This document shows positions 1-5,085 of a stretch of 7,157 nt of DNA, one piece after another (positions within the stretch are counted from its first letter, which is position 1; the number at the start of each line of letters is the position of its first letter). This DNA comes from an uncultured Eubacteriales bacterium (GTDB lineage: Bacteria; Bacillota; Clostridia; Oscillospirales; CAG-272): assembly GCA_934477985.1 (NCBI GenBank), contig CAKSOR010000123.1:1-7157 (forward strand), given 5' to 3'. A program made the translations under genes and the position numbers. Below the pieces are notes generated by a model. That model saw only the letters and a program-made list of their open reading frames with translations, ran no database searches and was not told where the DNA came from.

Positions 1-232
1 GCAGATTGTCGATGACGCTGTCGAGCCACTCGAAGGTATAAACGCCCTTCTGCTTTTCGCAGCGTATCCAGCCGGTCTGGCAGCGTGCGTATTTTACGCC
101 GGTCGCGGCTAATTTATCGTAGCATTTCTCTGGGTCGAAGAGCTCGCGGTCGAGGCATTCAAAGCCGATGCTGACGGCGGAGCTTTCGATTTTGTCTGAG
201 GTCAGGGTGTTGAGCTTGCCAAGTGTTTTCAT
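1..232 (-). CDS. Glycoside-hydrolase-like protein, N-terminal fragment (cut by window edge)
   Basis: This is an open frame of 77 codons that runs off the left edge of the window; only the amino terminus is visible. It starts at ATG 232-230 (MKTLGKLNTLTSDKIESS) and has no signal peptide, so the visible part suggests a cytoplasmic protein. The stretch around residues 35-77 (FDPEKCYDKLAATGVKYAR, then QTGWIRCEKQKGVYTFEWLD) resembles the first strand and helices of (beta/alpha)8-barrel glycosidases of the GH39 beta-xylosidase type, in which 'R.Q.GW.R.E...G.Y.F.WLD' is a recurring pattern. The catalytic acids would lie beyond the window and cannot be checked. No good ribosome binding site stands close to the ATG: a GAAAGG lies 23 nt upstream, which is too far. 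A sigma-A promoter lies just upstream and an upstream terminator insulates it from the anti-sigma gene, so it is probably its own transcription unit. The family call rests on motif memory from a fragment. Confidence 0.65.
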   Translation of the reverse strand, partial: MKTLGKLNTLTSDKIESSAVSIGFECLDRELFDPEKCYDKLAATGVKYARCQTGWIRCEKQKGVYTFEWLDSVIDNL

Positions 233-278
233 TTCGTTGTTTCGCGCTGTGGCGACCTTTCGATGAATATTTTTTATA

Positions 279-307
279 ATTATACCACGCGGCGGGGCTC
301 GGGTCAA
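279..307 (-). promoter_or_regulatory. Sigma-A-type promoter for the glycosidase-like gene
   Basis: On the minus strand a TTGACC -35 box (307-302) is followed by exactly 17 nt and a perfect TATAAT -10 box (284-279). This matches the housekeeping promoter consensus at 5 of 6 and 6 of 6 positions. It would start transcription near position 272 and give a leader of about 40 nt before the ATG at 232. It is the best promoter in the window. Confidence 0.8.
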
Positions 308-344
308 TGCAGTATTTTAACCTGTTTTTATACTTTATTACACA

Positions 345-380
345 AAAAATCTCCCGACGTGAAAGCGTCGGGAGATTTTT
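345..380 (-). terminator. Rho-independent terminator after the anti-sigma gene
   Basis: A perfect 15-bp inverted repeat (345-359 paired with 366-380) has a 6-nt loop and a GC core, CTCCCGACG with CGTCGGGAG. The A/T ends of the arms give a U-tract in either direction. It begins directly at the stop codon of the anti-sigma gene (381-379), so its main role is to end the lipoprotein-sigma-anti-sigma transcript before the glycosidase-like gene. It could also stop transcription from the plus side, though no plus-strand gene ends here. Confidence 0.9.
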
Positions 381-699
381 ATTTCTTGTCGTTCGTAAGC
401 ACTCTGTAGGCGCTGTAGACCCCGAGCAGTACCGACGCCGCCACGATCGCGGCGATGCCGAGATTCGACGCGCGCTGACGGTGGCGCATCGTACGTGCGA
501 GCGCGGCGTATTTTTCCTCGGGAGAGCGGGGAGCGGGGCGTTTTCTCTGCTCGTGTCTCTTGCGGTAAGCGTCGTAGGCTCTCGAGCAGACGGGGCAGAC
601 GGCGAGATGCTCGCGCACAGCTTTGCGGCTGTCGGCGCTGGCTACTCCGTCGCAGTACAGGGCGATCAGATCCATCGCCATGTCACAGGATATGTTCAT
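379..699 (-). CDS. Zinc-finger (zf-HC2) membrane anti-sigma factor
   Basis: This 106-residue protein probably binds and silences the ECF sigma factor encoded just upstream. The amino-terminal part has the zinc-binding anti-sigma pattern: Cys5, then His31-x3-Cys35-x2-Cys38, with 'EHLAVCPVC' at 30-38. A basic, Arg/Lys-rich linker (46-76) leads to one hydrophobic segment at about 79-98, so it should be a single-pass membrane protein with its zinc domain in the cytoplasm and only a short tail (RVLTNDKK) outside. With almost no external sensor domain, the signal must come through the membrane segment, a partner, or the zinc/thiol centre itself; this is inference. Translation is coupled to the sigma gene: the ATG lies 17 nt inside its end, and a GGAGG ribosome binding site (713-709) sits 9 nt upstream. 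The pairing of an ECF sigma gene with a downstream zf-HC2 gene is standard in the family. Confidence 0.85.
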   Translation of the reverse strand: MNISCDMAMDLIALYCDGVASADSRKAVREHLAVCPVCSRAYDAYRKRHEQRKRPAPRSPEEKYAALARTMRHRQRASNLGIAAIVAASVLLGVYSAYRVLTNDKK

Positions 700-1207
700 G
701 TTTCAGTTCCTCCGACAAAAGTTTTTTTGCTCGGTGAAAGATGACTTTCGCCGAATTTTCCGAAATGTGCAGTACCTCGGCGACCTCCGAGAAGGGCAGC
801 TCGGCGTAGAGCCGCAGAACGACGACGTCGCGGTATTTCTCGGGAATCGCGTTTATCGCCCTGCGTATCGCGTCGATCGTCTCATGGCGCTGTATCCTTT
901 CCTCCGGATCGTTGTCCGAGTCGAGCAGCGTATCGGCTAAGAGCTCGATGTCGACGTTCTCGTCGGCGTTCTTGTTTTTACGGATGTAGCCGAAGAAGGT
1001 GTACTTCGCGATAGAGGCGAGCCAGGTGAAGATCTCGCTCTCGCCGCGGTACTTCGGGAAGGATTTGAACGCCTGGAAAAATGTTTCCTGCGTCAGTTCC
1101 TCGGCGAGATCCTCGTTGCGGCACATCCGGTACAAAAACGCGTAGACCCGTGTGAAATACTTTTCATATATTGATTCGAATGCGTCCAAAGCGTCACCCG
1201 CCTTCAC
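683..1207 (-). CDS. ECF-family RNA polymerase sigma factor
   Basis: This 174-residue protein has only the two domains typical of extracytoplasmic-function sigma factors. Sigma-2 spans about residues 10-80 (DLAEELTQETFFQAF for core and -10 contacts, then TWLASIAKYTFFGYIRKN). Sigma-4 spans about 113-165, with a helix-turn-helix around LPFSEVAEVLHISENSAKVI for -35 recognition. The linker at 80-112 is acidic. It would direct polymerase to a small regulon, held in check by the anti-sigma factor whose gene overlaps its 3' end by 17 nt. The start is uncertain. The longest frame uses GTG at 1207, seven bases after the stop of the lipoprotein gene and without a clear ribosome binding site. A TTG at 1189, with AAGGCGGG six or seven bases before it, would remove only six residues and keep all of sigma-2. 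Which ECF group it belongs to, and its regulon, cannot be told from this sequence. Confidence 0.9.
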   Translation of the reverse strand: MKAGDALDAFESIYEKYFTRVYAFLYRMCRNEDLAEELTQETFFQAFKSFPKYRGESEIFTWLASIAKYTFFGYIRKNKNADENVDIELLADTLLDSDNDPEERIQRHETIDAIRRAINAIPEKYRDVVVLRLYAELPFSEVAEVLHISENSAKVIFHRAKKLLSEELKHEHIL

Positions 1208-1214
1208 TTTCAGA

Positions 1215-1802
1215 TTAATTTGACCGCGCGGTCACATGCCACTCCGCGCCGGGTTTTTTGTTCTGCTCCGCGAGGAGAGCGTAAAACTCGTCCTCCGTGG
1301 CTTCAGCGCCGCCGATATAGTACGACACGTCCTGAATATCATCGCCCGACTCGCTGTACGCGAGCTTTTCGACCGAATACCAGCCGTCCGCGAAATCGAG
1401 TCTTCCGATTCCGCTGTCCGCCGCGCCGCTCGAGAAGCTGAACGTCCCGTCCTCCTTAAGGTCGGTGAAAGCCCGGTAGGGGAGTTCATAGGCGTAAGCC
1501 GTGCCCTTGTCGGCGTGCAGGATCAGAAAGCCATAAGCGTCGCTTCCGATAGTCAGCCCGACGACAGTCTCCGGCTCACCGTCGCCGTTCAGGTCGATGA
1601 CCGTGTATTCCGAAGCCGACACGCCGTGTTCGGCGGTGTAGTCATTCAGATATATTTCCGTTTCCGAGTCGGGATCATACATCCGCTTGGTGTTGCCGAG
1701 CACTCCGAGACAGATATTTTCAGATTCGTCCGCGGCGCTCCGGGAGCAGGAAGAGAACGCGAGCACGCCGATCGTCAGCGCGATGACAATGAGTTTTTTC
1801 AT
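1215..1802 (-). CDS. Putative lipoprotein with a calcium-loop-like motif, function unknown
   Basis: I do not recognise a named family for this 195-residue protein. It begins MKKLIVIALTIGVLAFSSC, a charged start, a hydrophobic core and a cysteine at 19; FSSC is a slightly off-consensus lipobox (Phe instead of Leu at -3), so a membrane-anchored lipoprotein is likely. Residues 68-83 (VIDLNGDGEPETVVGL) carry a D-x-N-x-D-G loop like the calcium loops of EF-hand and FG-GAP-type repeats. The later part is rich in Gly, Ser and aromatic residues, as in extracellular beta-structured domains. Similar 'IDLNGDGxPE' secreted proteins are common in gut Clostridia, mostly without assigned function. It is the first gene of the unit with the ECF sigma and anti-sigma factors (7-nt gap to the sigma start), so it may be an envelope partner or a target of that system; this is inference from position. 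No strong ribosome binding site precedes its ATG. Confidence 0.75.
   Translation of the reverse strand: MKKLIVIALTIGVLAFSSCSRSAADESENICLGVLGNTKRMYDPDSETEIYLNDYTAEHGVSASEYTVIDLNGDGEPETVVGLTIGSDAYGFLILHADKGTAYAYELPYRAFTDLKEDGTFSFSSGAADSGIGRLDFADGWYSVEKLAYSESGDDIQDVSYYIGGAEATEDEFYALLAEQNKKPGAEWHVTARSN
1221..1234. repeat. 14-bp perfect palindrome before the sigma start
   Basis: TGACCGCGCGGTCA is a perfect palindrome lying 14 nt upstream of the GTG start of the sigma gene and inside the last codons of the lipoprotein gene (VTARS). It could be an operator or an RNA fold affecting sigma translation. A 14-bp palindrome is expected by chance about once every 16 kb of random DNA, more often in GC-rich coding sequence, so it may mean nothing. 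Confidence 0.25.
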
Positions 1803-1974
1803 GACGTACCCATCATTCAGGTGATTCTGATTTTTCTTTCATATTTAATTAGTGTTGACGATTGCGGCAAGGTTACACGAAAATCAAAAATTTTCCCGGA
1901 AATTATTTTTTGAAAAACAGTAACTTCCGCGCTCTGAGTTTTACTCACTTAGCAGAGAAACAAGGAGGGAGAAA
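1803..1974. other. Divergent intergenic region between the sigma unit and fabH
   Basis: This 172-nt AT-rich stretch must hold the promoters of both the leftward lipoprotein/sigma unit and the rightward fatty-acid genes. Facing right, TTGACG (1855-1860) is followed after 18 nt by GAAAAT (1879-1884), a weak match. Facing left, TTGCCG and TTAAAT 16 nt apart are weaker still. A perfect inverted repeat GAAAAT-5-ATTTTC (1879-1895) overlaps the rightward -10 candidate, and TGAGT-3-ACTCA (1935-1947) lies between it and the ribosome binding site. I see no FapR-type (TTAGTACC) or FabT-type (TTTGAxxxTCAAA) operator. The fabH ribosome binding site AAGGAGG is at 1962-1968. Confidence 0.6.
1855..1884 (+). 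promoter_or_regulatory. Weak candidate promoter for the fatty-acid cluster
   Basis: TTGACG (5 of 6 to the -35 consensus) lies 18 nt before GAAAAT (4 of 6, lacking the first T of the -10 box). It would give a leader of roughly 80 nt ahead of fabH. The -10 candidate is the left arm of the inverted repeat 1879-1895, a position where a repressor could block polymerase. Both the promoter and the operator are guesses from pattern alone. Confidence 0.25.
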
Positions 1975-2928
1975 ATGAACTTCAAGATAACCGGAACGGG
2001 CTCGTATCTTCCGGAGCGCGTCGTCACGAACGACGATCTCGCGGGGATGGTCGAGACCTCTGACGAATGGATAAGCCAGCGTGTCGGCATTCACGAGCGC
2101 AGAATCGCGACTCACGAGACCACGGTCGACATGGCGGTCAAAGCCGCTGAAGCCGCGCTGGAATCCGCCGGGGTCAGACCCGATGAGCTCGATCTTATAC
2201 TTACCTCTACAGTCAGCGGCGAGATGATCTCGCCCTCGACCGCCTGCATGGTGCAGCGCAGACTCGGCGCGACCTGTACGGCTTATGAGATAAACGCCGC
2301 CTGCTCGGCGTTCATATTCCTGCTCGAGACCGCCGCGGGATATTTCGCGCGCGGCAAGGCGAAAAAGGCGCTGCTGATCGGCACTGAGAAGCTCAGCCGC
2401 CTCGTCAATTGGCAGGACCGCTCGACCTGCGTCATTTTCGGAGACGGAGCGGGCGCGGTCGTCGTCGAAGCCGGCGAGAATTATCTCGATTCGACATTCG
2501 ACGTGCAGGGCGGAGACGAGGTCATACGCATTCCGCACTGGCACGGCGAGTCGCCGTTCGACACGACCGAACCCGACGAGCCGTTCATCCACATGGCAGG
2601 GCAGGAGACCTTCAAGTTCGCGGTGAGCTCGATAACCCGCGACGTGAAGCTCATGCTCGAGCGCAATTCGCTGACCGCCGACGATATAAAGTACATCGTC
2701 CCGCACCAGGCGAACGCGCGGATCATCGACACCGCCGCGAGACGGCTCGGTATTCCGCACGAAAAATTCTATCTCAACATCGAACGCCTCGGAAACACCT
2801 CGAGCGCAAGCATTCCGATAGCTCTCGATGAACTCGCCCGCTCAGGAAAACTCGAGCGCGGCGACAAGATCATCTTCTGCGCCTTCGGCGGAGGTTTATC
2901 CGCTGCCGCCGCGCTGATGAACTGGTAA
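1975..2928 (+). CDS. fabH: Beta-ketoacyl-ACP synthase III (FabH)
   Basis: FabH starts fatty acid synthesis in the cytoplasm by condensing acetyl-CoA, or a branched acyl-CoA, with malonyl-ACP. The 317-residue protein has the usual family length and the complete Cys-His-Asn triad: Cys110 in AACSAF, His244 in VPHQANARI and Asn274 in RLGNTSSAS. Other family marks are TSDEW at 28-32, IFGDGAGA at 154-161 and the glycine-rich AFGGGLS near the end. The start is secure: ATG 1975 lies 6 nt after AAGGAGG. Two positions differ from the pattern I expect: Arg36-Val37 where E. coli has Arg36-Thr37 at the CoA/ACP entrance, and Cys-Ser-Ala-Phe where C-[SA]-G-F is usual after the nucleophile. The triad is intact, so I expect an active enzyme. 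It is the first gene of the cluster and is separated from acpP by a 100-nt structured spacer. Substrate preference (straight or branched) cannot be read from the sequence. Confidence 0.95.
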   Translation: MNFKITGTGSYLPERVVTNDDLAGMVETSDEWISQRVGIHERRIATHETTVDMAVKAAEAALESAGVRPDELDLILTSTVSGEMISPSTACMVQRRLGATCTAYEINAACSAFIFLLETAAGYFARGKAKKALLIGTEKLSRLVNWQDRSTCVIFGDGAGAVVVEAGENYLDSTFDVQGGDEVIRIPHWHGESPFDTTEPDEPFIHMAGQETFKFAVSSITRDVKLMLERNSLTADDIKYIVPHQANARIIDTAARRLGIPHEKFYLNIERLGNTSSASIPIALDELARSGKLERGDKIIFCAFGGGLSAAAALMNW

Positions 2929-3028
2929 TTTCATGGGGCGGAGAGATCCTGCCCCGACCTTTCCCGGATGGGGATCCGATTTTTGTTAAAATTAAAAAAT
3001 ATTTATTTATTTCAAGGAGATTATAATT
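2929..3028 (+). promoter_or_regulatory. Structured spacer between fabH and acpP (possible attenuator)
   Basis: Two hairpins lie in this 100-nt gap, the longest inside the cluster. The first (2935-2955) pairs GGGGC with GCCCC and GGA with TCC, with one bulged T and a GAGA tetraloop of the stable GNRA class. The second (2965-2978) pairs CGGAT with ATCCG around a GGGG loop and is followed by ATTTTTGTT, so it looks like a short, weak terminator. Its GGGG loop could pair with the GCCCC arm of the first hairpin, giving two exclusive folds. Downstream is an AT-rich run and an AAGGAG ribosome binding site (3014-3019) for acpP. It may partly stop fabH transcripts, protect an acpP-led transcript end, or both. 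TTGTTA (2983-2988) with TTTATT 17 nt later is at best a very weak promoter. Confidence 0.45.
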
Positions 3029-3247
3029 ATGGTACTCGAAAAACTCACTAAGATCATCGCAGAAAAGCTCGACATTGACGCTTCCACTATCACCCCCGAA
3101 ACCACCGCCGCTGACCTCGGTATGGACTCGCTCGACGTAGCTGAGCTCCTCATGGACATCGAGGACAACTTCGGCGTAACCGTCGAGCCCTCCCCCGAAC
3201 TCAAGACCATCGGCGACTTCGTCAAGGCGATCGAGGCGCTTCAGTAA
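3029..3247 (+). CDS. acpP: Acyl carrier protein
   Basis: This 72-residue acidic protein carries growing acyl chains as thioesters on a 4'-phosphopantetheine arm. The attachment serine is Ser34 in the classic GMDSLD motif at 31-36, at the start of helix II. The rest fits the four-helix ACP fold (LTKIIAEKLDI, then ELLMDIEDNFGV, then IGDFVKAIEAL). An AAGGAG site 9 nt before the ATG supports the start. Codon use is more polarised than in the flanking genes: Leu is nearly always CTC, Pro is CCC in all cases, Ile is ATC or ATT with no ATA, and C-ending codons dominate. This is expected for a very highly expressed protein. The stop TAA shares its last A with the ATG of fabK (TAATG), which couples their translation. 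All other enzymes of the cluster act on this protein or its acyl forms. Confidence 0.97.
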   Translation: MVLEKLTKIIAEKLDIDASTITPETTAADLGMDSLDVAELLMDIEDNFGVTVEPSPELKTIGDFVKAIEALQ

Positions 3248-4170
3248 TGAAGAACCGCGTCACCGAGCTGCTCGGCACGAAGTATCCCCTGATGCAGGGC
3301 GGAATGGCATGGATCGCCGACGGCAGACTCGCCGCGGCAGTCTCTGAAGCCGGCGGACTCGGCATCATCTCGGCGATGAACATCGAACAGCTGAGAAACG
3401 AGATAAAGCTCGCGCGCTCTCTCACTGACAAGCCCTTCGGAGTCAACATCATGCTCCAGGCGAAATTCGTCGACGAAGCGGCGCAGATCATCGCCGATGA
3501 GCATGTCGCGGTCGTAACGACCGGCGCGGGAATGCCGACGAAGTACATGGAGAGCTGGCTTGCCGCCGGAACGAAGGTCATCCCGGTCATCGCGTCGGTT
3601 TCAATGGCGCGGATGATGGAGAAGCTCGGAGCTCACGCGGTCGTCGCGGAAGGGCAGGAATCCGGCGGGCACATCGGCGAGCTCACGACGATGGCGCTCG
3701 TCCCGCAGGTCTGCGACGCGGTGAAGATACCGGTCATAGCCGCCGGAGGCATCGCCGACGGACGCGGAGTCGCGGCTTCGTTCATGCTCGGCGCTGAGGG
3801 CGTGCAGATCGGAACGAGATTCCTCTGCGCGGCTGAGTGCTCGGTTCATGAGAACTACAAGAACGCGGTTCTGGGAGCTTCGGACATCTCTACGGTCACG
3901 ACCGGAAGACGTTTCGGAGGCAACACCTGCCGCTGCATCAAGAACAAATTCGCGCGTGAGTTCCTCAAGAAGGAATACGCGCCTGACGCGACACCCGAGA
4001 GTGTCGCCGAGCTCGGAGTCGGAGCGCTCAGACGCGCCGCCGTCGACGGAGACGTCAAGGACGGCTGTGTGCTGGCGGGACAGATTTCGGGGCTTGTAAA
4101 CAAGATAGAGCCCGCGGCTGACATAATCGAGGAGATTATGTCAAAAGCCGGTGAGCTGCTCAAATGGTAA
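3247..4170 (+). CDS. fabK: Enoyl-ACP reductase II, FMN-dependent (FabK)
   Basis: FabK performs the last reduction of each elongation cycle, turning trans-2-enoyl-ACP into acyl-ACP with NAD(P)H through a bound FMN. The 307-residue protein has the TIM-barrel of the FabK / nitronate monooxygenase family: YPLMQGGMAWIADGRLA near the start, EGQESGGHIG at 135-144 with His142 at the place of the catalytic histidine of Streptococcus pneumoniae FabK, and the FMN phosphate-binding loops AAGGIADGRG (165-174) and GAEGVQIGTRF (182-192). Distinguishing it from a plain nitronate monooxygenase rests on the GGHIG region and, above all, on its place between acpP and fabD. The start overlaps the acpP stop in TAATG, with a GAGG 10 nt upstream. 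No FabI-type reductase is visible here. FabK enzymes are known to be insensitive to triclosan, so the organism may be as well, if this is its only enoyl reductase. Confidence 0.93.
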   Translation: MKNRVTELLGTKYPLMQGGMAWIADGRLAAAVSEAGGLGIISAMNIEQLRNEIKLARSLTDKPFGVNIMLQAKFVDEAAQIIADEHVAVVTTGAGMPTKYMESWLAAGTKVIPVIASVSMARMMEKLGAHAVVAEGQESGGHIGELTTMALVPQVCDAVKIPVIAAGGIADGRGVAASFMLGAEGVQIGTRFLCAAECSVHENYKNAVLGASDISTVTTGRRFGGNTCRCIKNKFAREFLKKEYAPDATPESVAELGVGALRRAAVDGDVKDGCVLAGQISGLVNKIEPAADIIEEIMSKAGELLKW

Positions 4171-4172
4171 GA

Positions 4173-4189
4173 AGTCCGCGTTCCGGACT
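4173..4189 (+). other. Small hairpin in the fabK-fabD gap
   Basis: AGTCCG (4173-4178) and CGGACT (4184-4189) form a 6-bp stem with a 5-nt loop, two bases after the fabK stop and just before the fabD ribosome binding site. There is no U-tract, so it is not a terminator. It may stabilise the fabK message end or tune fabD translation, or may be incidental. Confidence 0.4.
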
Positions 4190-4207
4190 GATCGAAAGGA
4201 AGAAGAA

Positions 4208-5083
4208 ATGAGCAAGACAGCGTTTATTTTCCCGGGACAGGGGGCGCAGTTCCCCGGAATGGGAAAGGGCTTTGACAGCCCGGTATTCGAAATTGCCGAA
4301 ATGATAAAGCCCGGCATTACCTCCCTCTGCTTTGAGGGTGACGCGGCTGAACTCAAACTTACAAAGAACGCGCAGCCCTGCCTGTTTCTGGCTGAGATCG
4401 CGGCGGCTGAAGCGCTGATGAAGCGCGGCGTCACGCCTGACATGGTCGCGGGATTCTCGTTCGGCGAGATCGTCGCGTTGACTATCGGCGGCGCGTTCGG
4501 CGTCGAGGAGGGCTTTAAAATCGCGGTCAAGCGCGGCGAGCTGATGTCCGAGTCCGCGCCCGACACCGGAATGGCGGCTATTCTCAAGCTGCCCGACGAG
4601 GCGGTCGAGGAGATCTGCGAGCGTCACGGACTTTATCCGGTTAACTACAATTGTCCCGGTCAGGTGTCGATCTCGGGAAAGAGCGACGCTCTGAAAGAGT
4701 CGCGCGCGGATTTCATCGCTGCCGGCGGAAGATTCGCTCCCTTAGCGGTCAGCGGAGCTTTCCACTCGCCCTATATGAGCGCGGCGGCGGTCGGATTTGC
4801 CGATTTCCTCACGGGCTGCGACATAAAGACGCCGGAGCTTCCGGTCTGGTCGAATCTCGACGCCGGACAGTACGACGACAATGTCCGCGACCGGATGTCG
4901 AAGCAGATTGACCATCCGGTAAAGTGGGCTGAGCTCATCCGGAACATGCACGCTGCCGGCGCTGAGACCTTCATTGAGGTCGGACCCGGCGACACGCTGA
5001 CAAAGCTCGGCGCGCGCATCCTTCCCGATGTGAAGTTTGTTCATGTATCGACTCCTGAGGAGGTAGAATCGTGTTTAGCATAA
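4208..5083 (+). CDS. fabD: Malonyl-CoA:ACP transacylase (FabD)
   Basis: FabD moves malonyl from CoA to ACP, supplying the two-carbon donor for FabH and FabF. The 291-residue protein has the fold's landmarks: FPGQGAQ at 8-14 (Gln11 for the oxyanion hole), the nucleophile Ser84 in GFSFGE, Arg109 for the malonyl carboxylate, NYNCPGQVSISG at 146-157, the catalytic His186 in GAFHSP, and EVGPG at 257-261. The open frame extends upstream to 4151, inside the end of fabK, but the start is placed at ATG 4208: AAAGGA (4195-4200) sits 7 nt before it, and the protein then begins MSKTAFIFPGQGAQ as the family does. The extra 19 residues look like noise. The nucleophile elbow is GFSFGE rather than the common GHSLGE; the serine and glutamate are kept. 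The gene ends 13 nt inside fabG. Confidence 0.94.
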   Translation: MSKTAFIFPGQGAQFPGMGKGFDSPVFEIAEMIKPGITSLCFEGDAAELKLTKNAQPCLFLAEIAAAEALMKRGVTPDMVAGFSFGEIVALTIGGAFGVEEGFKIAVKRGELMSESAPDTGMAAILKLPDEAVEEICERHGLYPVNYNCPGQVSISGKSDALKESRADFIAAGGRFAPLAVSGAFHSPYMSAAAVGFADFLTGCDIKTPELPVWSNLDAGQYDDNVRDRMSKQIDHPVKWAELIRNMHAAGAETFIEVGPGDTLTKLGARILPDVKFVHVSTPEEVESCLA

Positions 5084-5085
5084 TG
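5057..5085 (+). promoter_or_regulatory. Ribosome binding site deciding the fabG start
   Basis: GAGGAGGT (5057-5064) lies 6 nt before GTG 5071 but 18 nt before ATG 5083, whose A is the last base of the fabD stop. The spacing favours GTG. The homologous start (MLKGKTAIVTGG) favours ATG. Initiation at both is possible; the GTG form only adds four residues (MFSI). Confidence 0.6.

Noticed and set aside
1803..1900. TGTAAC and CGTC on the minus strand upstream of the lipoprotein gene, resembling an ECF auto-promoter
   Set aside because: The two boxes are only 11 nt apart; ECF promoters need about 16-17 nt between the -35 and -10 elements.
1879..1920. AT-rich TCAAA / TTTGA pieces upstream of fabH as a FabT operator
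   Set aside because: The half-sites are not arranged as the TTTGAxxxTCAAA palindrome and are expected in AT-rich DNA.
1945..2760. Long minus-strand open frame of 271 codons opposite fabH, and other long frames opposite or out of frame with the fab, sigma and lipoprotein genes
   Set aside because: They are by-products of GC-rich codon bias in the real genes; their sequences are Arg/Asp/Ala-rich, match no family and lack ribosome binding sites.
3022..3027. TATAAT just before the acpP start codon
   Set aside because: It lies between the ribosome binding site and the ATG, so a transcript started from it could not include the acpP ribosome binding site.
4151..4207. A 19-residue N-terminal extension of FabD starting inside fabK
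   Set aside because: It has no family similarity, overlaps the fabK end and lacks a ribosome binding site, whereas ATG 4208 has one and gives the normal FabD N-terminus.
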